A DNA stretch of 7,944 nucleotides from DAOTXK01 sp034430555 (GCA_034430555.1 DAOUEM010000048.1:1-7944), one strand, 5' to 3'; positions 1-5,801 are shown, numbered from the stretch's first letter. The notes: generated by a model not told the origin, from the sequence alone. Program-made: numbers and translations.

Positions 1-50
1 ACCGGCTATCCCCGCCACCGCAGGCCATGATTGTACAACAGTTTTCCGGG

Positions 51-1475
51 TCAGGACGATCGGGCGAGCGGCTCGAAGCGCGCCTGGAAGAAGCGCAGGT
101 ATGCCGGCTCGTAGACCATCTTCAGACCAACGGTGTCCTGGCGGGCATCATAGACGGCCTTAACCGCTTCCGCCGTCACGTCCATGTGCGCCTGGGTATA
201 CACGCGGCGCGGAATGGTCAGCCGCACCAGCTCCAGGGCCGGGTAGCGATGGTCGCCGGTTTCTGGATCGCGGCCGGCGCTGACATTGCCGCGTTCCATC
301 GAGCGGATGCCAGAGTCGAGATACAGCTGGGCGGCCAGCATCTGCGCTGGAAACTGGTCCTGGGCGATGTGCGGGTAAATCCGTTTGGCATCCAGGAAGA
401 TGGCGTGACCACCCACCGGCTGCACGATAGGAATATCCCAGGCGGTGAGCAGGTCGCCCAGGTATCGGACCTGGCCGACGCGGGACCGAATGTGATCGTC
501 CTGCATCGCTTCTCCGATGCCGATGGCCAGGGCTTCCATGTCACGGCCAGCCATACCGCCGTAAGTGTGCAGGCCCTCGTAGATGACGACCATGTTGCGG
601 GTCCGGTCGAAGATGTCGTGGTCGTTGACGGCCAGCCAGCCGCCGATATTCACCAGGTGATCTTTTTTGGCGCTCATCCAGGCGCCATCCGTATAGCTGC
701 AAAACTCTTTGAGGATGTCGGCAATCGGCGTCTCCTGGTAGCCATCCTCGCGCTCCTGGATGAAGAAGGCATTCTCGGCCATGCGGGTGGCATCCAGGAA
801 AAGCTTGATGCCGTGTTTGTCGCATAAGGCGCGCAGTGCCCGCACGTTGGCCAGGCTGACCGGCTGTCCACCGGCCATATTGACCGTTCCCGCCAGGCTG
901 ATGTAGGCGATCTGGTCCGCGCCGTGCGTATCGATCAGAGCCTGCACCTTGTCCAGGTCCACGTTACCTTTGAAGGGGTGCAAACTGGTCGGATCGTGGG
1001 CTTCGTCGATGATCACGTCCACGAAGATGCCGCCAGCTAGTTCCTGGTGCAGCCGCGTCGTGGTGAAGTACATGTTGCCGGGGACGTACTGCCCCTTCTG
1101 AATCACGGCCTGGCTGATCAGGTGCTCCGCGCCGCGCCCCTGGTGAGTCGGCACCACGTACCGGTAGCCATAATGCCGCTGGATGGCTTCTTCCAGGTGG
1201 TAGAAGTTGCGGCTGCCGGCATACGCCTCGTCGCCCAACATGATGCCGGCCCACTGCCGGTCGCTCATGGCGCTGGTGCCGCTGTCGGTCAGCAGGTCGA
1301 TATACACCTCATCGGAGCGCAGCAGGAACGTGTTATATCCCGCTTGTTGGATGGCTTGCTCCCTTTCTTCGCGGCTCACCAACCGTATCGGCTCGACCAT
1401 CTTGATCTTCCACGGTTCTGCCCAGGAGCGGCGGCCAAACTGCTGCCCCATCGTTTGCGGTTTGGAACTGGTCAT
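51..1475 (-). CDS. tpl: Tyrosine phenol-lyase (beta-tyrosinase), PLP-dependent
   Basis: This 474-residue cytoplasmic enzyme is predicted to split L-tyrosine into phenol, pyruvate and ammonia using PLP (fold type I, tryptophanase/TPL family). From memory of the Citrobacter freundii enzyme, it aligns with a constant offset of +14: Tyr85 (Y71) in GDEAYAGS, Asn199 (N185), Asp228 and Arg231 in LDATR (D214, R217), the PLP-binding Lys271 in MSAKKD (K257) and Arg418 (R404). The residues separating TPL from tryptophanase are all TPL-type: Thr138 (T124; Asp in TnaA), Met393 and Arg395 in SMERG (M379, R381), and Phe462 (F448; His in TnaA). The ATG at 1475 is chosen because AAGGAG lies 7 nt upstream; the internal Met9 has no such site. 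The regulator gene upstream is on the same strand. Identity is very likely; substrate preference is inferred from these residues. Confidence 0.95.
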   Translation of the reverse strand: MTSSKPQTMGQQFGRRSWAEPWKIKMVEPIRLVSREEREQAIQQAGYNTFLLRSDEVYIDLLTDSGTSAMSDRQWAGIMLGDEAYAGSRNFYHLEEAIQRHYGYRYVVPTHQGRGAEHLISQAVIQKGQYVPGNMYFTTTRLHQELAGGIFVDVIIDEAHDPTSLHPFKGNVDLDKVQALIDTHGADQIAYISLAGTVNMAGGQPVSLANVRALRALCDKHGIKLFLDATRMAENAFFIQEREDGYQETPIADILKEFCSYTDGAWMSAKKDHLVNIGGWLAVNDHDIFDRTRNMVVIYEGLHTYGGMAGRDMEALAIGIGEAMQDDHIRSRVGQVRYLGDLLTAWDIPIVQPVGGHAIFLDAKRIYPHIAQDQFPAQMLAAQLYLDSGIRSMERGNVSAGRDPETGDHRYPALELVRLTIPRRVYTQAHMDVTAEAVKAVYDARQDTVGLKMVYEPAYLRFFQARFEPLARSS

Positions 1476-1482
1476 TTACTCT

Positions 1483-1488
1483 CTCCTT
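1483..1488 (-). promoter_or_regulatory. Ribosome binding site of tpl
   Basis: The minus strand reads AAGGAG here, followed by a 7-nt spacer and ATG at 1475. The spacing is ideal and supports Met1 over Met9 as the tpl start. It also means tpl can be translated from a transcript that begins upstream of the regulator gene. Confidence 0.75.
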
Positions 1489-1534
1489 CCAAGGACGGGC
1501 GGTACATCTGGCTTTACAGGCTGGCCGCGTACGA

Positions 1535-2017
1535 TCACGCCAGCGGCAGTTCGGTGGTCGACTTGACGGCGTTGAGGACAAGGCTGGTATGGATACGAGC
1601 GATGCCTGCTATCGGCGTCAGTTCGTCCATCAGGAAGCGTTCGAGGTCGGTGCGATTACGAATGGCGACCTTGAGCAAATAATCGTATTCGCCCGTCACG
1701 TGATAACACTCCAGGACTTCCGGCATCCGTTGGATGGCCTCCCGGAAGTTTTGCACGGCATCAGGTTGGTGCACCTGCATGCTCACACTGATCAGGCACA
1801 TCATGTCGTAACCGGCGGCTTCCCAGTCCAGCAGGGCGGCGTATTGCCGGATGTAGCCTTGCTGCTCCAGCCGTTTGATACGGGCATGGATGGCCGGTGG
1901 GGAGAGGTTGGTCTGCCGGGCCAGGTCGGCATTGCTGGTGCGCCCGTTGGTTTGTAGAAGCCGTAATATTTCGCGGTCCAATTCGTCGAGCAATGAGGAT
2001 TTTGAATCTTCAGTCAT
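1535..2017 (-). CDS. Lrp/AsnC-family transcriptional regulator
   Basis: This 160-residue protein has the normal length and architecture of the Lrp/AsnC (feast/famine) family. An N-terminal winged helix-turn-helix spans about residues 8-66 (LDREILRLLQTNGR, then LSPPAIHARIKRLEQQGYI as recognition region). A C-terminal RAM effector-binding and oligomerisation domain spans about 72-150, with the typical glycine-containing motif VTGEYDYLLKV at 107-117. Such proteins bind DNA as dimers or octamers and usually sense an amino acid. The gene lies 59 bp upstream of tpl on the same strand, so tyrosine or another aromatic amino acid is a reasonable guess for the ligand, though not shown. The start at 2017 has only a weak GAGA Shine-Dalgarno 8 nt upstream, but begins about 27 nt after the predicted transcription start. 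Autoregulation is likely for this family. Confidence 0.93.
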   Translation of the reverse strand: MTEDSKSSLLDELDREILRLLQTNGRTSNADLARQTNLSPPAIHARIKRLEQQGYIRQYAALLDWEAAGYDMMCLISVSMQVHQPDAVQNFREAIQRMPEVLECYHVTGEYDYLLKVAIRNRTDLERFLMDELTPIAGIARIHTSLVLNAVKSTTELPLA

Positions 2018-2029
2018 ATGACGTTCTCA

Positions 2030-2044
2030 AATTATTTTATTCTA
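2030..2044. promoter_or_regulatory. Possible Lrp-type operator
   Basis: The 15 bases ending in TATTCTA match the E. coli Lrp consensus YAGHAWATTWTDCTR at 12 of 15 positions by hand count. The site would cover the predicted start of the regulator transcript, where an autorepressor could block initiation. The region is AT-rich, so a chance match is quite possible, and this regulator need not share the E. coli consensus. Confidence 0.3.
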
Positions 2045-2050
2045 AAGTCA

Positions 2051-2078
2051 ATTATATGCACAAACGGATATTCGTCAA
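2051..2078 (-). promoter_or_regulatory. Sigma-70 promoter of the Lrp-tpl operon
   Basis: On the minus strand TTGACG (2078-2073; 5 of 6 consensus) is followed by a 16-bp spacer and a perfect TATAAT (2056-2051). The predicted transcription start is near 2044, about 27 nt before the regulator's ATG. It lies in the most AT-rich stretch of the window. This is the best promoter match seen here. Confidence 0.7.
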
Positions 2079-2138
2079 ATAACTGGCTTTGATTTGGTAT
2101 GTTCATCGAGTGGCACCTCCGGGATTGCCCTGTGTGTC

Positions 2139-2156
2139 CAGGTGACTCGTCGCCTG
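2139..2156. repeat. Near-palindrome between divergent genes
   Basis: CAGGTGAC and GTCGCCTG form an 8-bp inverted repeat with one mismatch and a 2-base centre. It sits in the divergent intergenic region, about 23 bp upstream of the -35 of the plus-strand promoter. The tight spacing suits a dimeric-protein operator better than an RNA hairpin, but no particular regulator is indicated. Confidence 0.3.
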
Positions 2157-2178
2157 CCCCCCTGAGTTGGCTGCACCA

Positions 2179-2207
2179 TTGGCGTTCCTCTCCTGGCGCG
2201 GTACTAT
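2179..2207 (+). promoter_or_regulatory. Putative promoter of the unknown membrane protein gene
   Basis: TTGGCG (2179-2184, 4 of 6) and TACTAT (2202-2207, 4 of 6) are separated by 17 bp. The expected transcription start near 2214 lies about 31 nt before the ATG at 2245, which is one reason that ATG is preferred over an in-frame TTG at 2167. The match is moderate. Confidence 0.4.
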
Positions 2208-2244
2208 AGACGGTGGAATTTATCCTGAGTCTGGTAACGTTTAT

Positions 2245-3744
2245 ATGGAAACAATCAGCGCTGGAGATAACCTGGTGATCACGGTGGAGGCCGGGTTGTG
2301 GCAACTGCACAGCCGCCGCCTGGATCAACGACCGTTAATCACCGCCGCCAATGCTACGGCTTTCACTTACCTGCCGCTCTTTGCCGAGGCACGGCATCTT
2401 CCCGCCGGCGGTAGCATGTCTTATCTGGCGGTACAGGAAGTCGTCGTGGGCTGGTCCCATGCGGACAAAGCCTGGCACCTGGGTTTGCTGCTGGGGCCGG
2501 ACGTGGCTGAAGCGCGGGGTGGGCGCTGGTGCGAGTTGGCCAGCTGGCCGGATGAATATGCGCTGCGCGCCGCTGACCAGGCGGAGCAGGCAGGCAAAAC
2601 CCTGGCGGCCGTGATCCAGCGGCCGTTCCGATTCGTCGAAGCGCCGCATATGGCCCCGGCTACCGGCCCCTTAAATCCGGATACGTTGCAGGCCTATGTC
2701 CCGCCGCCCGTCTCGGATGCCGCGCCTGATCCGTCCCCCGCTGCCCCGTCAGCGGTTGCTCAACCATCCGGTTCCGCGCCGTCATCCGTCCCTGGGGCGG
2801 ATGAACTCGCCCGGGCCGATTGGATGAAACCGCCCAGTCCACCCGCGCCGACCGCCGCGTCGCCAGCCGTCAAAGCGAAGCGTTCCGATGAGTTATTTGC
2901 GCGAGCGGCGGAAATGCTCACCAGTGGTCGTTATGCTTCTCCGGCACCGGAGGCTCCGGCAGGGGCGCTGCCCGCCCGTGCGGCAACCGTGCCGGTAGAG
3001 GCGGAAACGCCTGTCGTGCGGGTCAGCCGTCCCCGGCGCATCCCCATCGAACTACCGCTGCATCTCGGCGGCTGGACCTTGAGGCCGATTAGCGGCGGTT
3101 TGCAGTGGGCGCATACCGGCGTCTGGTCGCTGGGGACTATCTGGCGCATCATGTTTCGTGTCGCCGTCGGGATTCTGTTTATGGTGTTGTCGGTATTCAC
3201 GCTGCAAAGCCCCTATGCTGCGGTTCAACCGGAGTGGCTGCCCGTGTTAGGTATCGTGATTGGGGTAGGGTTAATCGTCGGCGGTCTGACCCTGACCATG
3301 TCCTTGCTGCGCACTGAGGCCGTCGTGATCGATACCGACAAGCGGCAGATCAGGCGGCATCTTGATCTGACCAGCGATGTCGTCGACGTGTACGGCTTTG
3401 ACGAAATCCAGGCCGTGGTGGTGACCCAGGTGGCTCAGCAGAAACAACGGGGGCGTAACGGGCAGCCGGATACGATGACCCACGAGGCCTGGTTACATCT
3501 GCTCTTACACGAGGCGCACCAGGAACGGGGCAAGCATCGCCGACTCAAACCCCAGGACGCTTACGTCACCATCGGGCATATCGACGTGATTGATGGCGAG
3601 ATCACGCCGGAGCATTTTAAGGATAAGTCGCGTCGTCGGATGCCGCAGCCATTATCTCCTGAGGTAGCGACGACGCCGGCTCAAAAAGCGGCGCTGGTGC
3701 TGGCGCAGTCGATAGGTGCGGAAGCCTACATCGATCAGCGGTAG
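2245..3744 (+). CDS. Unknown two-helix membrane protein with Pro/Ala linker
   Basis: I do not recognise this 499-residue protein. Residues 1-135 look like a compact soluble region with alternating beta-type segments (LVITVEAGLWQLHSRRLD; LAVQEVVVGWSHADKAWHLG). Residues 136-260 are a Pro/Ala/Ser-rich, probably disordered linker holding one likely amphipathic helix (about 212-228). Two hydrophobic segments, about 301-320 and 331-355, form a membrane hairpin. Residues 356-499 are soluble; the start (AVVIDTDKRQIRRHLDL, then VYGFDEIQAVVVTQV) resembles the strand pattern of small PH-like domains that follow membrane hairpins in many bacterial proteins, which is only an impression. No signal peptide is visible, so both ends probably face the cytoplasm. 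ATG 2245 was chosen because a promoter sits just upstream; an in-frame TTG at 2167 would add 26 residues. No clear Shine-Dalgarno was found. It appears monocistronic. Confidence 0.85.
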   Translation: METISAGDNLVITVEAGLWQLHSRRLDQRPLITAANATAFTYLPLFAEARHLPAGGSMSYLAVQEVVVGWSHADKAWHLGLLLGPDVAEARGGRWCELASWPDEYALRAADQAEQAGKTLAAVIQRPFRFVEAPHMAPATGPLNPDTLQAYVPPPVSDAAPDPSPAAPSAVAQPSGSAPSSVPGADELARADWMKPPSPPAPTAASPAVKAKRSDELFARAAEMLTSGRYASPAPEAPAGALPARAATVPVEAETPVVRVSRPRRIPIELPLHLGGWTLRPISGGLQWAHTGVWSLGTIWRIMFRVAVGILFMVLSVFTLQSPYAAVQPEWLPVLGIVIGVGLIVGGLTLTMSLLRTEAVVIDTDKRQIRRHLDLTSDVVDVYGFDEIQAVVVTQVAQQKQRGRNGQPDTMTHEAWLHLLLHEAHQERGKHRRLKPQDAYVTIGHIDVIDGEITPEHFKDKSRRRMPQPLSPEVATTPAQKAALVLAQSIGAEAYIDQR

Positions 3745-3771
3745 TCGTCTGGATCGGCAGTCCTGTAATTG

Positions 3772-3791
3772 TGTTATGCTGCGGTTATGAT
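3772..3791 (+). promoter_or_regulatory. Putative promoter -10 elements upstream of nitrilase-like gene
   Basis: Two candidate -10 boxes lie here: TATGCT at 3775-3780, preceded by TGT as an extended -10, and TATGAT at 3786-3791 (5 of 6). No good -35 box accompanies either. Transcription from here would give a leader of about 200 nt before the ATG at 4001. The call is tentative. Confidence 0.35.
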
Positions 3792-3797
3792 CTGGGC

Positions 3798-3809
3798 TTA
3801 ATCGATTAA
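3798..3809. repeat. Perfect 12-bp palindrome TTAATCGATTAA
   Basis: This perfect inverted repeat sits just downstream of the candidate -10 TATGAT, at or right after the expected transcription start. That position fits an operator for a dimeric repressor. No regulator family is identified from the sequence alone. Confidence 0.4.
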
Positions 3810-3835
3810 CGCGAGGCAGTTATTCCCACTTGCCG

Positions 3836-3878
3836 CTTGCACAAACCTGGGTGTGCGTATACATTAAGCGGGTGCAAG
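3836..3878 (+). other. Inverted repeat with alternative pairing in the leader
   Basis: CTTGCAC (3836-3842) can pair perfectly with GTGCAAG (3872-3878), enclosing 29 nt. The same left arm contributes to a shorter alternative, GCACA (3839-3843) with TGTGC (3852-3856), so the two pairings exclude one another. This could be a switching leader RNA, but it matches no riboswitch class I recognise and could be chance. Confidence 0.3.
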
Positions 3879-3912
3879 ATCGACAGTTTGTTCATTCGAA
3901 ACATCCGTTGAT

Positions 3913-3944
3913 CCACACCTGAGGGGGGAATGCTCCCGGTGTGG
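3913..3944 (+). other. Stem-loop in the leader of the nitrilase-like gene
   Basis: CCACACC (3913-3919) pairs perfectly with GGTGTGG (3938-3944), and GGG/CCC can pair inside. The loop holds a G-run followed by an ATG at 3930. No U-tract follows, so it is not a standard intrinsic terminator; a translational or processing role is possible. Confidence 0.4.
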
Positions 3945-3980
3945 CTGGCGGTGTTCTTTGCCCTGACTTTATTCCCTTAG
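3930..3980 (+). CDS. Possible 16-codon hydrophobic leader peptide
   Basis: An ATG at 3930, preceded by the purine-rich GAGGGGGGA (AGG about 5 nt upstream), opens a 16-codon frame MLPVWLAVFFALTLFP ending in TAG. It stops 20 nt before the nitrilase-like gene, which has its own ribosome binding site. The peptide is hydrophobic and rich in Leu and Phe, with one Trp and a Pro just before the stop, features shared with some regulatory leader peptides such as TnaC. Its start lies in the loop of a stem-loop. The frame is short enough to occur by chance. Confidence 0.25.
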   Translation: MLPVWLAVFFALTLFP

Positions 3981-3989
3981 TTCAGATTT

Positions 3990-3995
3990 GAGGAG
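3990..3995 (+). promoter_or_regulatory. Ribosome binding site of nitrilase-like gene
   Basis: GAGGAG lies 5 nt before the ATG at 4001. It clearly fixes the start, since the protein begins directly with the first beta strand of the nitrilase fold. Confidence 0.7.
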
Positions 3996-4000
3996 TTTCA

Positions 4001-4837
4001 ATGCGCGAGATAACAGTGGCTGCTGTCCAGATGAAGCCTACTCTGGGCGAGCCTGAAGAGAATTTGGTGAAGATGTCGGACTTCGTATCGACCATTGCTT
4101 CACAGCAGCGCGTAGACCTGATCATCTTCCCCGAATTGGCGACCAGCGGTTACGAGCTTGGCGTGCGCTTTACCGAAATCGCGCAGCGTGTGCCCGGCCC
4201 GACGATCAACCTGATGGCCCAGCGCGCCAATGAGCATGGTGTGTACATAGCCTTCGGGATGGTGACCAAGGAAAAGGTCGAAAGTGTGCTCTACAATTCG
4301 GCGGTGCTGGTTGGCCCCGACGGCGAGTTGGTCGATACCTACAACAAGATCCATCTACGCGGTGAGGAACGGATGGCCTTCCGCGAGGGCTTCCGCATTC
4401 CCGTGTTTGAGACCGAGTTGGGCACCATCGGCCTGATGCTCGGCTGGGACCTGGCCTTTCCGGAGGTGGCGCGTTCCCTGGCGCTCGACGGCGCGGAAGT
4501 ATTATGCGTGATGGCGAACTGGGAATCCACCAATATTGAGGAATGGAAAACCTACCTGAAGGCACGCGCTTACGAGAATGCGCTGTTCGTGGCCGGGGCT
4601 AATCGTGTCGGTGAAGATGTGACCCTCACCTTTGGCGGCGAGAGTATGGTCGTAGGGCCGCGAGGCCAGTCCTATGCCTCGCTAACCAGCGAAGTAGACC
4701 CCGAGAGTGGCAAGCCGTTGGAAGGTTACTGCGTGGCCCGTATCGATCTCGATGAGGTCCGCCGCTACCGGGAGGAATTCCAGACGCTCCAGTCCCGCCA
4801 GCCGACCGTTTATCGCACCATCGTCAAGCGTTATTAG
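4001..4837 (+). CDS. Nitrilase-superfamily protein lacking the catalytic Cys
   Basis: This 278-residue protein has the full carbon-nitrogen hydrolase fold and normal length. Members cleave or form C-N bonds in amides and nitriles with a Glu-Lys-Cys triad. Glu45 is present in FPELATSGY and Lys116 in YNKIHL, but the nucleophile motif, usually G-x-x-I-C-Y/W-D-x-x-FPE, reads GLMLGWDLAFPE, with Gly148 (GGC, 4442-4444) in place of Cys. The other family landmarks remain, including WKTYLKARAYENALFVAGANRVGED near 182-206. The two other cysteines (169 and 244) are not at the active-site position. Hydrolysis by the usual mechanism is therefore unlikely; a binding, regulatory or structural role, or altered chemistry, is possible. 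TGC to GGC is a single-base change, so a sequencing error or recent mutation must be excluded. The substrate is unknown. A long structured leader precedes it. Confidence 0.9.
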   Translation: MREITVAAVQMKPTLGEPEENLVKMSDFVSTIASQQRVDLIIFPELATSGYELGVRFTEIAQRVPGPTINLMAQRANEHGVYIAFGMVTKEKVESVLYNSAVLVGPDGELVDTYNKIHLRGEERMAFREGFRIPVFETELGTIGLMLGWDLAFPEVARSLALDGAEVLCVMANWESTNIEEWKTYLKARAYENALFVAGANRVGEDVTLTFGGESMVVGPRGQSYASLTSEVDPESGKPLEGYCVARIDLDEVRRYREEFQTLQSRQPTVYRTIVKRY

Positions 4838-4892
4838 TCCCCGTTGGCACCACGCCGCGGTGCCCGGCAGGTGGAAAGTGGCGTAAGTACCT

Positions 4893-5138
4893 ATGCTACC
4901 CGACAACTATGGGCAGGAGGATGTGCCCGAGGGGCAAGATCGGCAGCGCAAATCCCAGCCCGAATTCGTAGGCGCGCCAACCGAGTACGCCGACGAGGCC
5001 GAGGTTCCGGAAGGAATCGCCATGCTGGCCAAAGCATTTGCCGGCGGCGGGTTGCTGGTCGCGTTGTTGGGCCTGCTGGGGGCCGGTTGTGCAATTTGTG
5101 CCGTGGTGTCTTTCGTCTTAGGGTTGGCGGCGCGTTAA
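4893..5138 (+). CDS. Small membrane protein with intramembrane CxxC
   Basis: This 81-residue protein is not recognised. Residues 1-43 are hydrophilic and acidic; residues 45-80 are an almost uninterrupted hydrophobic, Gly/Leu-rich stretch that would form one long or two short membrane helices. Cys66 and Cys69 form CAIC in its middle. The start is uncertain: ATG 4893 has no clear Shine-Dalgarno, whereas the in-frame ATG at 5022 (Met44) has AAGGA 6 nt upstream and would give a 38-residue protein that is almost only membrane helix. It lies between the nitrilase-like gene (55 bp) and comEA (42 bp) on the same strand and may be cotranscribed with either. The coherent hydrophobic segment and GC-rich third positions argue that this frame is real. 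Confidence 0.65.
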   Translation: MLPDNYGQEDVPEGQDRQRKSQPEFVGAPTEYADEAEVPEGIAMLAKAFAGGGLLVALLGLLGAGCAICAVVSFVLGLAAR

Positions 5139-5180
5139 ACGACCTGGACTGCTCTTTCCAAACAGGAGTGTGTGGCGGCG

Positions 5181-5801
5181 ATGTCGTCTCCAGAGCCGGT
5201 GGCCTGGTTTGAGCGTTATCGACATATCCTGACCGTTTTTTTGATTGTAGCCATTGTCGGTGGGGCGCTGGTCTTTGTCTTGCGGCGACCAGCCCCCACC
5301 GTCATTACCATCATTCCTCCCGCGCCCACTGCTTCTCCTGCGCCGACGATTCCGCCAAGTCCAACCCCTACACCCGGCCCATTACAGATTTACGTGACCG
5401 GTGCTGTGATGCGGCCCGAATCGCTGGTGAGTGTGCCTTATGGCAGCCGCGTGAGCGACGCCATAACCGCTGCCGGTGGTGCCTCGGCCGATGCCGACCT
5501 GACCCGCGTCAATCTGGCCCAGGTCCTGCGTGATGGCGACCAGGTTCATGTTCATACACTGGCAGAACCGGACATCGCCCTGGCGACTCCCGGCGACAGC
5601 GGGACTGTATACGTCAATGTGGCTACCACAGAGCAGCTGATCGAGTTGCCGGGTATCGGCCCGGCCATGGCGGGGCGAATCATTGAGTACCGGGACGCCA
5701 ACGGCCCCTTTACCAGTCTGGAAGACCTCGATAATGTCAGCGGGATCGGGCCGGCAACCCTGGAAGAGCTGGCCCCATTCGTCTCCTTTGAATTTCCTTA
5801 A
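5181..5801 (+). CDS. comEA: ComEA-like DNA-binding protein (SLBB + helix-hairpin-helix)
   Basis: This 206-residue protein has the layout of ComEA, the membrane-anchored receptor that binds double-stranded DNA outside the membrane during natural transformation. It has an N-terminal membrane helix (about 16-35), a Pro/Thr-rich spacer (38-67, with PTPTPG), an SLBB domain (about 68-126; IYVTGAVMRPESLVSVPYGS) and a C-terminal helix-hairpin-helix pair (about 143-201) with the signatures LPGIGPAMAGRIIEYR and VSGIGPATLEELAPF. The start is ambiguous: AGGAG at 5164-5168 lies 12 nt before ATG 5181 and only 3 nt before an in-frame GTG at 5172 that would add three residues. comEC and other competence genes are not in the window, so a role in transformation is inferred from domains alone. 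It ends in a TTAA shared with the opposing gene. Confidence 0.9.
   Translation: MSSPEPVAWFERYRHILTVFLIVAIVGGALVFVLRRPAPTVITIIPPAPTASPAPTIPPSPTPTPGPLQIYVTGAVMRPESLVSVPYGSRVSDAITAAGGASADADLTRVNLAQVLRDGDQVHVHTLAEPDIALATPGDSGTVYVNVATTEQLIELPGIGPAMAGRIIEYRDANGPFTSLEDLDNVSGIGPATLEELAPFVSFEFP

Noticed and set aside
1..28. Possible start of another minus-strand gene (ATG at 28 reading MACGGGDSR)
   Set aside because: Only nine codons are visible, with no Shine-Dalgarno upstream, so it cannot be supported. The 50 bases left of tpl also show no clear terminator.
27..827. Long plus-strand open frame of 266 codons opposite tpl
   Set aside because: It lies antisense to a gene with a full set of catalytic motifs, and its translation shows no recognisable domain; it is a mirror of codon bias in GC-rich DNA.
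51..1475. Tryptophanase (tnaA) as the identity of the first gene
   Set aside because: Asp137 and His463 of tryptophanase are replaced by the TPL residues Thr138 and Phe462, and the TPL-specific Arg395 is present.
1047..1682. Plus-strand open frame of 211 codons across the tpl-regulator junction
   Set aside because: It is antisense to two well-supported genes and spans their intergenic ribosome binding site; no domain or start signal supports it.
2167..2244. TTG-initiated N-terminal extension of the unknown membrane protein
   Set aside because: The predicted promoter -35 and -10 (2179-2207) fall inside it and no ribosome binding site precedes the TTG, so the ATG at 2245 is preferred.
3745..4000. 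Known riboswitch or T-box in the leader
   Set aside because: I compared it by eye with motifs of T-box, SAM, cobalamin, glycine, ZTP, fluoride and guanidine elements and found no matching core; only generic inverted repeats are supported.
4846..4864. GGCACC/GGTGCC hairpin after the nitrilase-like gene as a terminator
   Set aside because: The stem is perfect (6 bp, 7-nt loop), but no T-run follows, so it is not a convincing intrinsic terminator.
4844..5212. Overlapping plus-strand frame of 122 codons around the small membrane protein
   Set aside because: Its product is Arg/Gly-rich, as expected for an out-of-frame GC-rich reading, while the competing frame encodes a coherent acidic domain plus a membrane segment.
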